A DNA stretch of 64,000 nt, taken from Austropuccinia psidii (taxonomy: Eukaryota > Basidiomycota > Pucciniomycetes > Pucciniales > Sphaerophragmiaceae). The notes under the pieces are model-generated. The model was not told where the DNA came from, ran no database searches, and saw nothing but the letters and a program-made list of their open reading frames with translations. The stretch covers positions 30,378,612 to 30,442,611 of the forward strand of contig JALGQZ010000011.1 in NCBI GenBank assembly GCA_023105745.1, read 5' to 3'. This document shows positions 1-11,430 of the stretch, in pieces. Position 1 is the first letter of the stretch, and every line of letters starts with the position of its first letter. Made by a program: the position numbers and the translations under genes.

Positions 1-964
1 TCAAATTGGAAGTAAAAATAAGTTGCCTTAAGTTAAGAACTTTATTTTTTAAGCATGGTTTTTCAGTTTTGACCTGAGCACGCCCTCTACATCCAGTATA
101 AATCATGAGAGCTGCTCTGAAGACATAAAAAGAGTCTTTTCATCACTGTTTTTGTCCCTCATTCATTATCAATCCAATCATATTAGGAATTTAAACAGGT
201 AAAGTTTTATTAAATATAAAATCTTATTATTAAAAGTAATTCTTAAGTTATTTTTATTCTTTATTCAGCAAAATTAAAGAACTGAAGTCATAGAATTTAG
301 ATTATTGTTGTAATCACCAATAATATATTTTATTATATAAAATTATCATTTTAAATATCTTTTAAAATCCACAAATTCCTCTCAAAAACTCTTTAATCAT
401 AATTTATATTATAAAAAGTCGTTTTATCTTTAAATTTATTGATTTTTGATGTGTTTTTAACTTCTAACCTTTATTTAGTATAATAACTGTTGTATTAGAC
501 TTGTTGTATTAAATAACTCCTATAAGTAAGTTTTCTTTAAGGTTCTATATTTTTTTAACTAAATATTAGTTTTTTCATATAGAATTTTTATTCTAAAAGA
601 ATTATTTCTGCACAGTGTGTGCTTAATTCTTTTTAGAAATAATTTTATATTATTTATAAGTGGTTAATATTCAGATTTTCCACGTGTAATTGTCTCATTA
701 AGAGCTTTACACTTCTTATTGTTATAACTGTCAGTAACTATAACAATAATAGAATAATCATAATTTATTATAAGTATTATTATTATTTTATTATTATATT
801 ATTATAATAATAATCAAATTATTTTTATATATATAATTGTTTTTAATAATTATATTTAAATTTGTGGTTGTAATATTTTATTATATTATATTTTTCTACT
901 GAGGACAGTCATAGTACTCTTGATATTGTTACTATTATCAAGAGTTTCATAGACAAACCTTACA
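1..964 (+). repeat. 5' LTR of T1, 3' part
   Basis: This AT-rich non-coding sequence ends in CCTTACA just before the primer-binding-like site. Its first 770 bases match 10652-11430 of the 3' LTR with scattered substitutions. It contains a CACGTG motif near 680. The left end is cut by the window edge. Confidence 0.9.
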
Positions 965-1515
965 TTTGGGGTCCTGGCCGTGATTTTAAACCAATTTTTG
1001 GGACATAAATCATATTCTAGACCTTCTTTTACTGTTTTTTGACGTAAAATTGCCATATTTGCTTAATATTGGCTTTTTTGGGACTTATCCCTTATAAATA
1101 ATCTTTATAATATTAATAAAGTTATTTTTTTTCTTAAGAATATTGTTTGAAACAATATACTATTGAGTGACTTGGAATAAATTTCTTTTGTCTAACTAGT
1201 GGCTTCTTCACATCACAGACTTGAAATTTATTCTTTGAGTTATTCTAGTATAAAGTGAATAATAATACAATTTTGATTAATTAACTTGTTAATTGCATAA
1301 TTATTATTTCTTTAAAGAAAATAATAAATCAAATAAAAACTCTTTAAAAATAAAAATCTTTACTAAAAATATTTTTTCTTTTATCTTAGACATTTTTCTT
1401 TATTTTTGACGTACTTTGCCATAAAATTACATTAAAACAACTTTATTTAATAAGTTGAGTTTATAAGTTATTTTCATTATTTGATAAAATAACTTATATT
1501 TTTAATTTTCTCTAG
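965..1515 (+). other. T1 primer-binding-like site and leader
   Basis: Immediately after the LTR comes TTTGGGGTCCTGGCCGTGAT (965-984), which begins TGG two bases in, as expected for pairing with a tRNA 3'-CCA end. Variants of the same sequence follow the 5' LTR end of T2, T3 and T4. The rest is an AT-rich leader without ORFs, with TTGACGT-type words near 1040 and 1408. It ends in a pyrimidine-rich TTTTCTCTAG that looks like a 3' splice site. Confidence 0.7.
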
Positions 1516-2461
1516 TGTCTTCAATCAGAGAAAGTTCTTTAGACTCTGAAGCCTCAGAGTCCAGCATTGAGATTCAAACCAGCCCAGCACCAAGGGGTTT
1601 AATAACCAAAGAGCCGTTTAAAGGTCCTGCAGGTGAATTCAATTCAATTTTACTCTATTTTTTACTAAAATTGACGTGAAAGGACTCCTACTAGAAGTGG
1701 AAGCAACTACTCCATCCAATCAAATGGATCTGGACCAGGACATTTCAGCCACAAATCCAAAAGGCAAGAACGTCCTCCCAGAGGAGAGGCCCAAATGGAG
1801 GATGCCAGAACTTCCACCAGTTCCCAAAGGTTAGCCAGCACCTTTGAACCTCTTATTGAGAGTCCAGAAGCTGACATAACTGCTATTGCTGTTAGACCTG
1901 AACCATTTCCAACAGGCAGCTGTGGAAGTTTATCAATCCCAATGGAAAAACTGGTTCCTGGCGTCAAAACAACAAGAGTGGGAACTCCTTCCAAGTCTTT
2001 GGATAGTCACCATGAACTCTTATCTTCAAGTGAAGAAGTTCATGGGGCCAGAAAAGACAGAAGATCTTCTGCTGGGTTGGACACCAATGTCTGTCAAAGG
2101 AAAAGTCCAACAGATCAAAGCTTGGTTGAAAAACCAAAGCATGTTGTCAGAGGATCAGAAGAAGAAATTGGCTCAAGGCAAGGACAACAGCCCAGTGGAA
2201 GCTCCTCAAGAATCCACCAGCAAAAGTCCGCCTCAACAAGTGCCAAACAAGCCCAAGCAAGCCCCAAATACCAACCAGAAGGGCAAGCAAAAGGCAAAGG
2301 GAAAGGCAAAGCCCAAGTGGAACAAACCTTACCCTCAGAATTACAGAATCCCAAAGAAGGAAAAGACAGCCATGGACAATGTGTTCAATATGGCAAGAAC
2401 TTTGATGGAATTAAAAAACAAGGAGGAGGAAAGATTGAACCAATCCTTTCCAAAGAAGTAG
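1516..2461 (+). pseudogene. Beta frame of T1: spliced leader exon plus conserved ORF
   Basis: Exon 1 is 1516-1632, rich in Ser and Glu and open throughout, and is followed by GTGAAT. A 62-bp intron ends TACTAG at 1694 and exon 2 continues in phase. Two stops (TAG 1832, TAA 1877) interrupt it. From 1880 to the TAG at 2459 it is open and clearly homologous to the beta frames of T2, T3 and T4. Shared landmarks are an N-terminal aromatic segment (VEVYQSQWKNWF), a GW-P motif, a Lys/Pro-rich linker and a C-terminal YRIPK followed by AMDNVFNMARTLMELK. The function is unknown; I recognise no named domain. It overlaps the alpha/Gag frame, which is -1 relative to it. Confidence 0.6.
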
Positions 2462-3516
2462 ATCTTGTAAAACTTGTAACTTACTTTGAATCTTGTAATA
2501 AAGAAATTATAGCAAAATTTAAAGCATTTGATCATGTCCAACAGAAATTGGGTAATAAAATATTACAAGTAAAAGACCAACAAAAGACCATAATTGGCCT
2601 TGAAAATGTTAATAAGGCAAATATTTTGTCTTTGACGCAAATTTGTGAAAGACTTGAGTTTAAAGTTACCTTACTCACTCAACCAGATGAACTTTCAATT
2701 TCTTTTATTACTGGACAGTTGAAAGAGTTGAAAATACACGTACAAAACTTGGAAAATTCAACTGGTCACAATGCAGCTATTTTTCAAGAACAATTAGAAA
2801 AAAGTGATAAAGGAAGCCTTGAATTGAAAGAAGACATTCAGTCAAGTTTTAATAATATATCACTAAAAAATGAATTGCCAAGGCAATCCACACCAAGTCT
2901 TGACAGAAATGTCCTTAACTTGAATAATGATTTACATCATACAATTTCAAGTCATGATGTGGAAACTGCTTGCAATTATAAGGACATTCCAAGATTAGAG
3001 GAATGGCCAACCTTCAGTGGTGAAGGAGAATATAGTCATATGGAATTTATGAAAACAATTGATATGTTCAAAGAAGACTTTAACATACCAGATGAATACA
3101 TAAGTGCCAGAGTACACTCATTATTTACCAAATCAGCAAATAAATGTTATTATAAAATGAGACAAGACCATGGTAAACATTCTTGGCCTTGGTGGAAAGA
3201 ACAAGTTATTTCCAAATGGGCAAATGATTCCTGGAGATTTAGAATGGAAAATTCTTTTGAAGAAGCCATTTTTAATATTGAGAGGGACAGGCCCATGACT
3301 TGGTTTCTTAAACAGAAGGACAGATTAACTGCCCTTCCTCCTGATATGTCTGAACCAATGGTACATAAAAGGATATTAAGAAAGTGTGGTGGTGACCTTG
3401 AGCATGCTATAAGAAGCAGATGTATTGAGCCTTGCTCTACAGAAGATTATATCAATGCTATGGAGGTTATCACTACTAGACCAAAATTGGAAGAAATTGG
3501 TATAAACCCCCAGTAG
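1675..3516 (+). pseudogene. gag: T1 alpha frame and Gag (capsid-like), frameshifted
   Basis: The frame is open from 1675; the first ATG is at 1795, but homology to T2 (TRSGSNYSIQ versus TRRGSQYSIQ) starts about 35 codons earlier, so an upstream start is likely lost. The N-terminal third is Ser/Gln/Lys-rich and overlaps the beta frame. From about 2460 the chain is predicted coiled-coil. From about 2990 it holds the capsid-like segment, with EWPTFSGEGEYSHMEF and a Trp-rich SWPWWKEQ, shared with T2-T4. The stop at 3514-3516 follows an apparent single-base deletion near 3480: the homologous sequence continues in another frame through the zinc knuckle into pol. Gag would package the element RNA into cytoplasmic particles. 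Confidence 0.8.
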
Positions 3517-6500
3517 ACAACAAGACTAGTGGGAAACCAATTTTAAAACCAAATAAACCACATGACAGACCTCCTTTGAAATGTCATAAATGTGGAAGTA
3601 CATCTCTTTTAGCAAACACTTGTCCAAAAAAGACAAGAGTCAATGAGATAAATGTTGAAAAAGTGGAAGAAACAAAAGAAACTGATGTATCTTTACATGA
3701 AAGTGATTCTGAGCCTTCAGAAGAAGAAGAAGCATCAGAACAACTTGGTATAGAAAATATTAATGTTTCTTTTGAGGTCACTGAGGTACATACTCACTTA
3801 CCACAGTACATTGATGAATGTATGGAGCTCATACATGTGCAATATGCCAAAATGCAAAAAACCAAACCTGCTAGAGGTAAAGGTTATACAGCTGGGTCAT
3901 CTTGTATCACTAATATTGTGATAAATAACACAGAAGCCAAGATACATCTTGACTCAGGTGCTTTTTGCACTTGTGTTGGAAAAGATTAGCTTGATAAAAT
4001 TTATACCAATTGGCAAGACAAGTTGATGCCAATTGAAGTTGTAAAATTCAGAAGTGCTGGCCAGAACATGCACCCTTTGGGTATATTTGAAGCAGCAATA
4101 ATATTTCCTCATCCAGCAGGGAGTACAAGATTGAAAGCTGAATTTGTTGTTATGAAAAATTGTACTTCACAACACTTTATACTTGGAAATGATTATCTCA
4201 ATATCTATGGTATTGATATTAATAATCATAAGGACAGGTATTTCACTATAGGGGAAAATAAAAGGCAAAAATTTGCTTTTTCTCTAGAAAGAAAAGAAAT
4301 TACTGTCATCCAACAAGTAAAGATTGTTAAAAAAGAAAAATTTGTGTCAGATCAGCTAAGTGAAGCACAAATTAGTCCTGAATTAACACCAGAAATGAAG
4401 GAAGAACTTATTGAAGTTTTATTTCAATACAGAGAAGCCTTTGCGTCTGATAATGAACCACTTGGGGCTATAAAAGGCCATGAGGTGGACATTATGCTTA
4501 ATGTGGAAAGGCCTTATCCGCCACTATTAAGAAGACCAGCTTACCCAGCTAGCCCTAGGGCTAGAGAAGCATTAGAAAATCATATTAATGAACTAATGAA
4601 ACTAGGAGTTCTTAGAAAAGTTGGACACAAAGAGGAAGTTGAAGTCACAACTCCAGTAATCATTACTTGGAATAATGATAAGTAAAGGATGGTTGGTGAT
4701 TTTAGAGCACTGAATACCTATAATATTCCAGACAGGTATCCAATCCCTAGAATTCATGAGACTTTGACTCAATTATCCAAAGCAAGATTCCTCACTTCTA
4801 TGGATGCTCTGAAAGGCTTTCACCAGAATTTTTTGACACCTCATGCTAGGAAATTGTTGAGAATAATTGCTCATTGTGGTATTTATGAATATTTGAGGAT
4901 GCCTTTTGGTATTAAAACTGCACCCTCTCATTACCAAAGAATGATGAATACTATCTTCCCACATGAATTATCAGAGGGATGGTTAATCCTTTATATTGAT
5001 GACATTATCATTTGTTCAGAAACCTGGAAATTACATTTAAAGAGACTTTAATTAGTACTTAAGAAAATTCTACAAGTGAACATGAAAATTTCTCTTCAAA
5101 AATGTAATTTTGGGTTTCATGAGTTAAAAGCTCTAGGGCATGTAGTCTCAGGACTAAGCCTTAGTGTTGATAAAAACAAAGTAGCTGCAGTTTTACTGAA
5201 ACAAATGCCCCAGAACAAAAAAGAAATGATGTCTTTCTTAGGGTTTGCCAGTTATTACAGGCAGCACCTTAAAGATTTTGCAATCCATGCCAGATCATTA
5301 TACAGAATTTGTGATCAACAAACTGTTTTTGAAATGACGCAGGAGAGAAATCAAGCATATGATAAAATCAAGTATGCCTTGACCAATGCACCATTGTTAT
5401 TGATGCCAGATTGGAAACTTCCTTTCAAGCTGTATATTGATGCATGTGGTGATGGTTTAGGAGCTGCTCTTCATCAAGTTCAAATTGTCAATGACAAGCC
5501 TTATGAAGGTCCAATTTGTTTCATTTCAAGACAAATTAAACCTACTGAGGCCAGATATGGAGCTAGGAAAATGGAGTGCCTTTGCCTTGTTTGGGCTCTG
5601 GAAAAACTTCATTACTATCTTGATGGTAGTGTGCTTGAAGTAATTACTGATTGTAATGCAGTAAAATCACTTCTTAACATGAAAACTCCAAACAGACACA
5701 TGTTAAGATGGCAAATTGCTATACAGGAGTATAGAGGTAATATGACCATAGTACATAAAGCTGGAAATATTCACAAGAATGCTGATGGCTTGAGTAGATG
5801 GGCATTACCCAATACACCTGACAATCCTGCCTATGTTCCTACAAGTGCAGAACCTCAAATTCCAATTGAAGGAATTAATATCACAGATCTTGGAACAGAA
5901 TTCTTTGAAGAAGTTAGGGAAAGCTACAAGCAAGATAAGAATTGTCATATTCTTACTGCCCTACTTGACAAAGATTGTAAAGATGCAGCATTGGCTAATT
6001 CTCTGGATGATATTTGGAAAACATCTTATGATAATGGAAGATTCCATTTGTTTGATGGTATACTATATCATAGATCTAAACACACATGTGTCATGGTCCT
6101 ATGTAGTAGAATGTTGATTAACACAATACTACTACAATTCCATGATAACATTTATTCTGGACATCTGTCTGAAGACAGAACAATGGAAAGAATTAAGACA
6201 TGTGCCTGGTGGCCATCTTGGAGAAAAGATGTCATTGAGTACTTTCATAGTTGTGATAGATGCCAGAAAGCCAATAAAGCTTCTGGTAAAAGATTTGGTC
6301 TGATGATCCATATCCAAGAACCAAGTACCCCATGGGAAGTGGCTCACATGGATTGGGTAACTGCATTACCACCTGGAGGTGATAAGAGTTACAATGCATG
6401 TCTTGTTATTGTAGACAGATATAGCAAAACACCAATATTTTTACCATGTCCAAAAGATGACACAGCTATGGATACAGCTCTTTTAATCTGGAATAGAGTA

Positions 6501-9288
6501 ATATCCCATACTGGTCTCTTTAAAAACATCATTAGTGACAGAGACCCAAAATTTACATCAGCCTTATGGACTAATTTACATAAGCTTTTGGGTACAAAAT
6601 TATCATTCTCAACAGCATACCATCCACAAACAGATGGGTTAGCAGAAAGAATGATTCAAACCCTTAAGGACATGATCAGAAGATTTTTTGCTTATGGCCT
6701 GGAGTTTAAAGATTCTGATGGCTTTACCCCTGATTGGTGTACTCTTATACCAGCATTGGAATTATCCTACAAGACCTCCATCCATACTTCAACAGGCAAG
6801 ACCCCTGCAATGTTGGAAAAAGGATGGAACCCCAAACTTCCAGTTGATACTTTGAAGAAAGATCTGGTTGACATTAATCCAACTGCTTCAAGCTTTAAGC
6901 TCTTGCTTGATAAAGTAAGGCATCATGCAAATCAAAGCATAAATGACACCTTTGAATATGCTAAGCAGAAATGGGATAAAAGTCATAAGACCCCAGAATT
7001 CAAAGTAGGGGACTTAATACTAGTTTCAACCTTGAACTTTAATAATATTGTAAGGTGTGGATATGAAACTTTGATTAAAAATCAAGTACTTTTCCTGTCC
7101 TCAAAATTTGTATAAGGTAAAATTCAGTTAAAAATAGTATGAAATATTATTTTTAAGAGAAAACACGCCAAATTTTATTGTTTATAACTTCATTAGTATA
7201 AAACAATAATATAAAAATTTATTGTTTTACCAACAATAAAGATTTATCCAAAAAATACTCTACAAGAGATATTTTAAGGCTACAAAAGAAATTTCTTCAA
7301 GAGCAATTTCAATTGGAATTAATTGAGCAAAGAACTGCAAGCAATTAATTAAAGAACAAAGTCTTTAAAAAGAATATTAAAGAGAAAACACGCCCAAAAG
7401 TGACCAGAGTGAATTTGGAAACAAAGTGACAAAGTTTACAGTGATGAAAGATGCTTTAATTCACTTTTGGGGTGGTTCAGGGGTAAAAATGATTATAAGA
7501 GTTACAAACAATGATTATAATGATTTTTTCACGTGGTTAAAAGGATTAAAATGATTAAAAAGTGGTGTTTGGAATCTTTGATTGATTGGTTTAACAGTTT
7601 TAAACTAATTAATAAAAGGAAAAGATTCTAACATGAAGAGAAAAGTGGGGCAAAGAAGACATTCTTTTATAGCCATCAATTCTCTCACTCCAAAAGTAAA
7701 TTTTACTCTTGTCAGTCGTGAAAAACAGTCTGACAACAGAAAAGCCAATTATGGCATCATTGAACCCTGGTTTAGACCAAAAAGGGCTGGTTTAAGCCAT
7801 TTTTAGCCATTTTTAGCCATTTTAGACCCTTAAATCAGCCATTACTATAGCAATACCAGGCCTAGAGCCTTCAAAACACGTCAGAATGTGTGTAAGAGGC
7901 GTAGAAACCAGTTAAAACTGTTTTTACTATGATTGTTTTATCTTAAGGGTAGTTTTACCCTCTTGGCAACAGCTAAAACTACCCCAGTTGGTATCAAAAC
8001 CTCATCATCAATTGAGTCCACAGACCCTGTGACTCAATTCCAGGCCAAAAGTGATGAACTTTTGCGTGAATTTTGACATCCCACGCCTGTCAGCAAGGAT
8101 TTTGGGGGTCTAGCTCCCCCTTAGAGCTGGAGTTCCTTTTCCCCCCCAAATTTAATCTTTCCAATTTATTTTTCCTTTAATTCCTCATCATGTATTATAC
8201 TTATAATTTACATATGTAATTCAATTCAATTTTACAGTACAATACAGTAATAATTGACACCTCATATGTAAATCAAAATTCACTTATGTAATACACGCGC
8301 ACATTTTGACATTTCAATTGAATTCAATTGAAAATACTTCAATTCCTCATAACTTCTAAACTAAACACAACACCTCAATTTTAACACAAAATTTGATGGT
8401 TAACACCACATGTGGTGGGAATTAAATTAAGGTTTTGAGGATTTTCAATTTTTGTATTGAAAATACTAAAAACTTAATTTAAGCTTATTTAGAGTTGAGT
8501 TACAAGAATTTCACTCAGAGGTGACCCCACCTGATTTTTTATGAGGAATCCAATGGTGAAATAATTTTTATGTGTTTATTTATTGAATAAAAAGTTATAA
8601 TAATTTTTATTTAACTTTTTTCCAAATTTATTCATTTTTTCACAATTTTGTTAAAACTTTATTTTTACTTAAATTTTTCAAGTATAAATGTAATTTTATA
8701 CTTACAAAATTTAATGTATTTTTATTCTTAAATTGCAATTAATTTTTTTATTTTTAATATAATTTTATATTTATATTTTGATTTTGATTTTGATAATATA
8801 AATAAATATATTTTATTTATATTAATATGTTTTTTTTGTATTTGTGGTCTTTTGGGTATATGAAATTACCTCTAAGGCTCACAAATATTAAAGGTCCAAG
8901 AAAATTTAAAGATTCCTTTGCAGGACCATTTATTATTAAAGCCCTTCATGGGACAAACGCAGTACAAGTAGAACTGTCAGGAGAACTGGAGAATGAACAT
9001 CCAACATTCCCTGTCAGTCTAGTAAAGCATTACACCTCAAGTGACAAGGAATTATTTCCTTTAAGAAATGAAACACCCTTAGAAGTACCCCCACTGAACC
9101 TAAGTGAGGAGAAAAAGATACTGAAAGTCTTGAAAGAAAGAAGACTTAGGGGAAAAAATGAAAGAGAATACTTGGTCAGGTATAAAAATCCACAACATGA
9201 AGATGAATGGATTGTAGAAAACAAAATACCTGATTCCCAGAAGTTTCTCAGAAGATTCAGACATGAGAGAAGACCAATTGCTCAATAA
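3480..9288 (+). pseudogene. pol: T1 Pol polyprotein (PR-RT-RH-IN-chromodomain), broken by an LTR
   Basis: One reading frame runs 3480-7048, broken by TAG 3987, TAA 4683 and TAA 5049, then continues at 8889 after the inserted LTR. It begins with a zinc knuckle lacking its His (CHKCGSTSLLANTC, 3582 on). Next come protease LDSGA (about 3948), RT with MDALKGFHQ and YIDD (about 4995), RNase H ([13 protein letters not shown] near 5434), the integrase HHCC finger (CDRCQKA near 6255), and the integrase DDE residues in HMDWVT, SDRDPKF and DGLAERM. The C-terminal domain lies in 8890-9288 and ends in a chromodomain-like segment (EYLVRYKNPQHEDEW). The family role is proteolysis, reverse transcription and integration. 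Active-site residues of PR, RT and IN remain, but the lesions exclude a full product. Confidence 0.9.
7049..8883 (-). repeat. Solo LTR of the T4 family inserted in T1 pol
   Basis: It begins TGTAAGG and ends CTCACA in window orientation, so the element sense is minus (TGTGAGCC...CCTTACA). It is flanked by a perfect 5-bp duplication, AATAT (7044-7048 and 8884-8888). It matches the LTRs at 37253, 45461 and 58717 over its full 1835 bp. No internal sequence remains, so it is a recombined solo LTR. Removing it and one AATAT restores the T1 reading frame across the junction. Confidence 0.95.
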
Positions 9289-9413
9289 AAAGTTTGAATT
9301 GTGTGCTTTACATACTTGAACGTATAAGTAAAGAGGTTTGACAGTGGATTATACCCCCCCCAAATAACTTGGGGGTACACTACAAAAGAAAAATTGTGGT
9401 ACAATTTTTTTTT

Positions 9414-9426
9414 TGGTGGTAGGGAA
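9414..9426 (+). other. T1 polypurine tract
   Basis: GGTGGTAGGGAA-type purine run directly abutting the TGTGAGCC start of the 3' LTR, after a T-rich stretch. It is the expected plus-strand primer. The sequence between the pol stop (9288) and this tract shows no gene. Confidence 0.75.
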
Positions 9427-11430
9427 TGTGAGCCTGTGAGGTATGTATGACATACCCCTAAGGCCACAAATGATTTTATAAACAGTTGATTCTGTCTTAA
9501 ACAGACTTTTTAGTTGAATTTAAAATAAAAAAGAATAAAAAATAAGTATAACTTTTTTTGGATAAACAAAGTTATAAATATTATGTCATTTTTGGATTCT
9601 ACACCAAAAATAACCTAGGGTACACCCATAGGATGTTATACCCAAAACCACTTATTTTTTATGTTATTGGAAGATTTAAGAATCTCACAGTACCAATGTA
9701 ACTTTTTTAAAAAAAATTTAAAATTGTTCAATTAAACCTTAAGTAAGCTTAAATTTAAAGTTGCATAAGGTTTATGCAAACTTACCAAAATTTTAGTTAA
9801 AATTGAGGTGTGGTGTATATTTACTGAATTGGCTAAGGATTTGCCATACAGAATGTAAATCCGGCGTGAGCTCAATTTAAAAGGTTTTAAAGCCATGGTC
9901 TGGCTTTAAATAAATAAAAGGGCAAAATCCACGCAGAAAGGTGGGACAAAGGAAAAAGACCAAATAGAGCTGGGGTACCCAACTTTTTGGATCTGAAAGG
10001 ATTCAATTAAGGTTGTCCACCTGTATTGGAGGAATTTCAACCTTATTTAAACTTTAAGATTAGACTTTGATCCAACCTTAAGGTTTAAACTGGTTTTATC
10101 CCAACTTGGACAGGAATTTCAAGCTGCCAAAGGGTAAATCCCAATATGCAGGCTTGAAATCAAGGTTTTAAGAACTGTCAGAGCTTAATTAAGCTTAAAA
10201 ACCTTAAATAAGCTTAAAACTTTAAAGTTTCAAGCCTTAAAACCTTATCAAAACTTAAGGTTTGGTGTGTTTTGCTATTTTACGTGGAAAAATAGCATTA
10301 ACTTCAAAAATTCATTAAAAATCCAATTCTTAATGAATTTTCTTGAAATTTTCACACAACTTAGAATTTAATATTATCAATATATAAATTATATTCTAAG
10401 TATCTTTTATAAATAAATTTCCTGGGTAATTAGCCTGGAAATTTAATCTTTTAATTAAACTCAAAGAAAATTATGATTTCTTTAAAAATTAATTAAAAAT
10501 TGAGTTTAAGAGATTTTTGCTTGAAACTCTAATTTCAAGCTGTTCATGTGATGAACTTTAATATAAATAGCCTTATTTTATATTAAAACTTAAAATAGTT
10601 AAACTAAATGAGGATTAAAGCTACTTAGAGTTAAGAATAACACTGGTAACTTTAAATTGGAAGTAAAAATAAGTTGCCTTAAGTTACGAACTTTATTTTT
10701 GAAGCATGGTTTTTCAGTTTTGACCTGAGAACGCCCTCTACATCCATTATGAATCATGAGAGCTGCTCTGAAGACATAAAAAGAGTCTTTTCATCACTGT
10801 TTTTGTCCATCATTCATTATCAATCCAAACATATTAGAAATTTAAACAGGTAAAGTTTTATTAAATATAAAATATTATTATTAAAAGTAATTCTTAAGTT
10901 ATTTTTATTCTTTATTTATTAAAATTAAAGAATTGAAGTCATAGAATTTAGATTATTGTTGTACTCACCAATAATATATTTTATTATATAAAATTATCAT
11001 TTTAAATATCTTTCAAAATCCACAAATTCCTCTCAAAAACTCTTTAATCATAATTTATATTATAAAAAGTTGTTTTATCTTTAAATTTATTGATTTTTGA
11101 CGTGTTTTTAACTTATAACCTCTATTTAGTCTAATAACTGTTGTATTAGACTTGTTGTATTAAATAAATCTTATAAGTAAGTTTTCTTTAAGGTTCTATA
11201 TTTTTTTTATCTAAATATTAGTTTTTTTATATAGAATTTTTATTCTAAAAGAATTATTTCTGCACAGTGTGTGTTTAATTCTTTTTATAAATAATATTTA
11301 TATTATTTATAAGTGGTTAATATTCATATTTTCCACGTGTAATTGTCTCATTAAGAGCTTTACACTTCTTATTGTTATAACTGTCAGTGACTATAACAAT
11401 AATAGAATAATTATAATTTATTATAATTAT
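9427..11430 (+). repeat. 3' LTR of T1, truncated
   Basis: It starts TGTGAGCC right after the polypurine tract. From 10652 it aligns with the left edge of the window. Alignment stops around 11425-11430, where the 5' LTR continues into an ATT-repeat region but this copy changes to unrelated sequence. About 195 bp of LTR end, including the expected CCTTACA terminus, is missing here. Confidence 0.85.

Larger units (their letters stand above)
1..11430 (+). mobile_element. Ty3/Gypsy chromovirus-type element T1, decayed
   Basis: This is a plus-strand LTR retrotransposon. In order it has a partial 5' LTR (1-964), a primer-binding-like site, a spliced leader exon, overlapping alpha and beta frames, gag, protease-RT-RNase H-integrase-chromodomain, a polypurine tract and a 3' LTR starting at 9427. 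Bases 1-770 align with about 10652-11430, which shows the LTR pairing. The window starts roughly 1.2 kb into the 5' LTR. The 3' LTR stops matching near 11430, so the right end is lost or displaced. One frameshift (near 3480), three nonsense codons in pol (3987, 4683, 5049) and an inserted solo LTR make it non-autonomous. Domain order IN-after-RT identifies the Ty3 superfamily. Confidence 0.92.

Noticed and set aside
780..900. ATT-rich run in the T1 LTR considered as a microsatellite or origin
   Set aside because: It is degenerate AT-rich LTR sequence; no regular unit persists.
8827..8890. ORF start 'MFFLYLWSFGYMKLPL' at 8827, 38983 and 60514
   Set aside because: This is the end of the T4-family LTR read into neighbouring sequence; the real pol segment at 8889 continues from 7048.
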